From Paeniglutamicibacter psychrophenolicus (lineage in GTDB: Bacteria; Actinomycetota; Actinomycetes; Actinomycetales; Micrococcaceae), in NCBI RefSeq assembly GCF_030812255.1, contig NZ_JAUSSH010000006.1, positions 170,933 to 234,932 on the forward strand: a stretch of 64,000 nucleotides of DNA, in the 5' to 3' direction. The notes beneath the pieces were generated by a model. That model ran no database searches and was not told the DNA's origin. It worked only from the letters and a program-made list of their open reading frames with translations. Of the stretch, positions 63,905 to 64,000 are shown piece after piece. Position 1 is the stretch's first letter. Each line of letters starts with the position of its first letter. Made by a program: the position numbers and the translations under genes.

Positions 63905-64000
63905 GAGTAGTGCCCCGTAGAGTGGTGTAACACCCACCGGTGACCTGTACGTTCCTGAAACGGGCGCGGCCACCGTGGGTCCTTCGAGGAAACTCTCACA
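63905..64000 (+). mobile_element. End of an IS256-like insertion sequence (partial)
   Basis: GAGTAGTGCCCCGTAGAGTGGTGTAACACCC begins exactly where the reductase homology stops. The reverse strand reads TACACCACTCTACGGGGCAC-type sequence, the terminal pattern of IS256-family elements. At the right edge AGGAAACTCTCACA looks like a ribosome site just before a transposase start. The window ends before any transposase codon, so the family is provisional. Confidence 0.55.

Overview
The window is high-GC DNA with dense, mostly short-spaced genes, AGGAGG-type ribosome sites, frequent GTG/TTG starts and several apparently leaderless genes (a TANNNT hexamer ending 6-7 bases before the start). These traits and the gene content (putrescine oxidase, BldC-like HTH protein, GuaB1, BioQ-type boxes) point to an actinobacterium, most likely of the Micrococcaceae (Arthrobacter/Paeniglutamicibacter group). 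The genus is inferred from protein resemblance only. The DNA looks chromosomal: two alanine tRNAs, no phage, no CRISPR array, and one probable insertion-sequence end at the right edge.

Layout. 1-3260: galactose module (DeoR-type regulator, galT, galK). 3261-16876: mixed housekeeping genes: SH3b/polysaccharide deacetylase, tRNA-Ala(GGC), TetR regulator, MFS exporter, ferredoxin reductase-like FAD enzyme, membrane nuclease/phosphatase-fold protein, AlkB, an alanine dehydrogenase-superfamily enzyme, membrane proteins, hemerythrin, tRNA-Ala(CGC), HTH protein, Lrp and RidA. 17054-20979: etfB-etfA-cytochrome b-acyl-CoA dehydrogenase, a likely fatty or branched acyl-CoA electron route to the membrane. 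21210-26617: idi, then amine permease, UspA, putrescine oxidase and a divergent TetR with a perfect palindrome between. 28870-33714: 5-oxoproline operon pxpA-pxpBC-biotin carboxylase/BCCP-gntR. 33734-39393: lipoproteins, two tandem MFS paralogues, a truncated nucleoside hydrolase and an adenine deaminase. 39652-41746: NRAMP transporter and D-glutamate cyclase-like protein, under the same operator type as pxpA. 41981-49169: DUF1540, GuaB1, AsnC, an atypical lower-GC protease lipoprotein, membrane proteins and an MFS gene with a 32-codon leader ORF. 49166-57317: biotin operon. 57846-60971: glycine betaine ABC transporter. 61108-64000: PQQ-type dehydrogenase, a small membrane protein and a flavin disulfide reductase broken by an IS-like end.

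How the genes work together. The most notable system is the biotin operon bioB-bioA-bioF-P450-bioD-FAD reductase-Rieske ferredoxin, behind a sigma70-like promoter carrying two TGAAC-N3-GTTCA boxes. The order suggests that the P450 supplies the pimeloyl precursor, as BioI does in Bacillus, with its own electron chain. The P450 lacks the usual K-helix ExxR motif. The second system is a kip/pxp-like 5-oxoproline regulon split over two loci that share TTGTTSAACAA operators, which match the FadR-type GntR consensus. It includes a biotin carboxylase-BCCP protein that, together with the PxpB-PxpC fusion, has the parts of a split urea-carboxylase-like enzyme.
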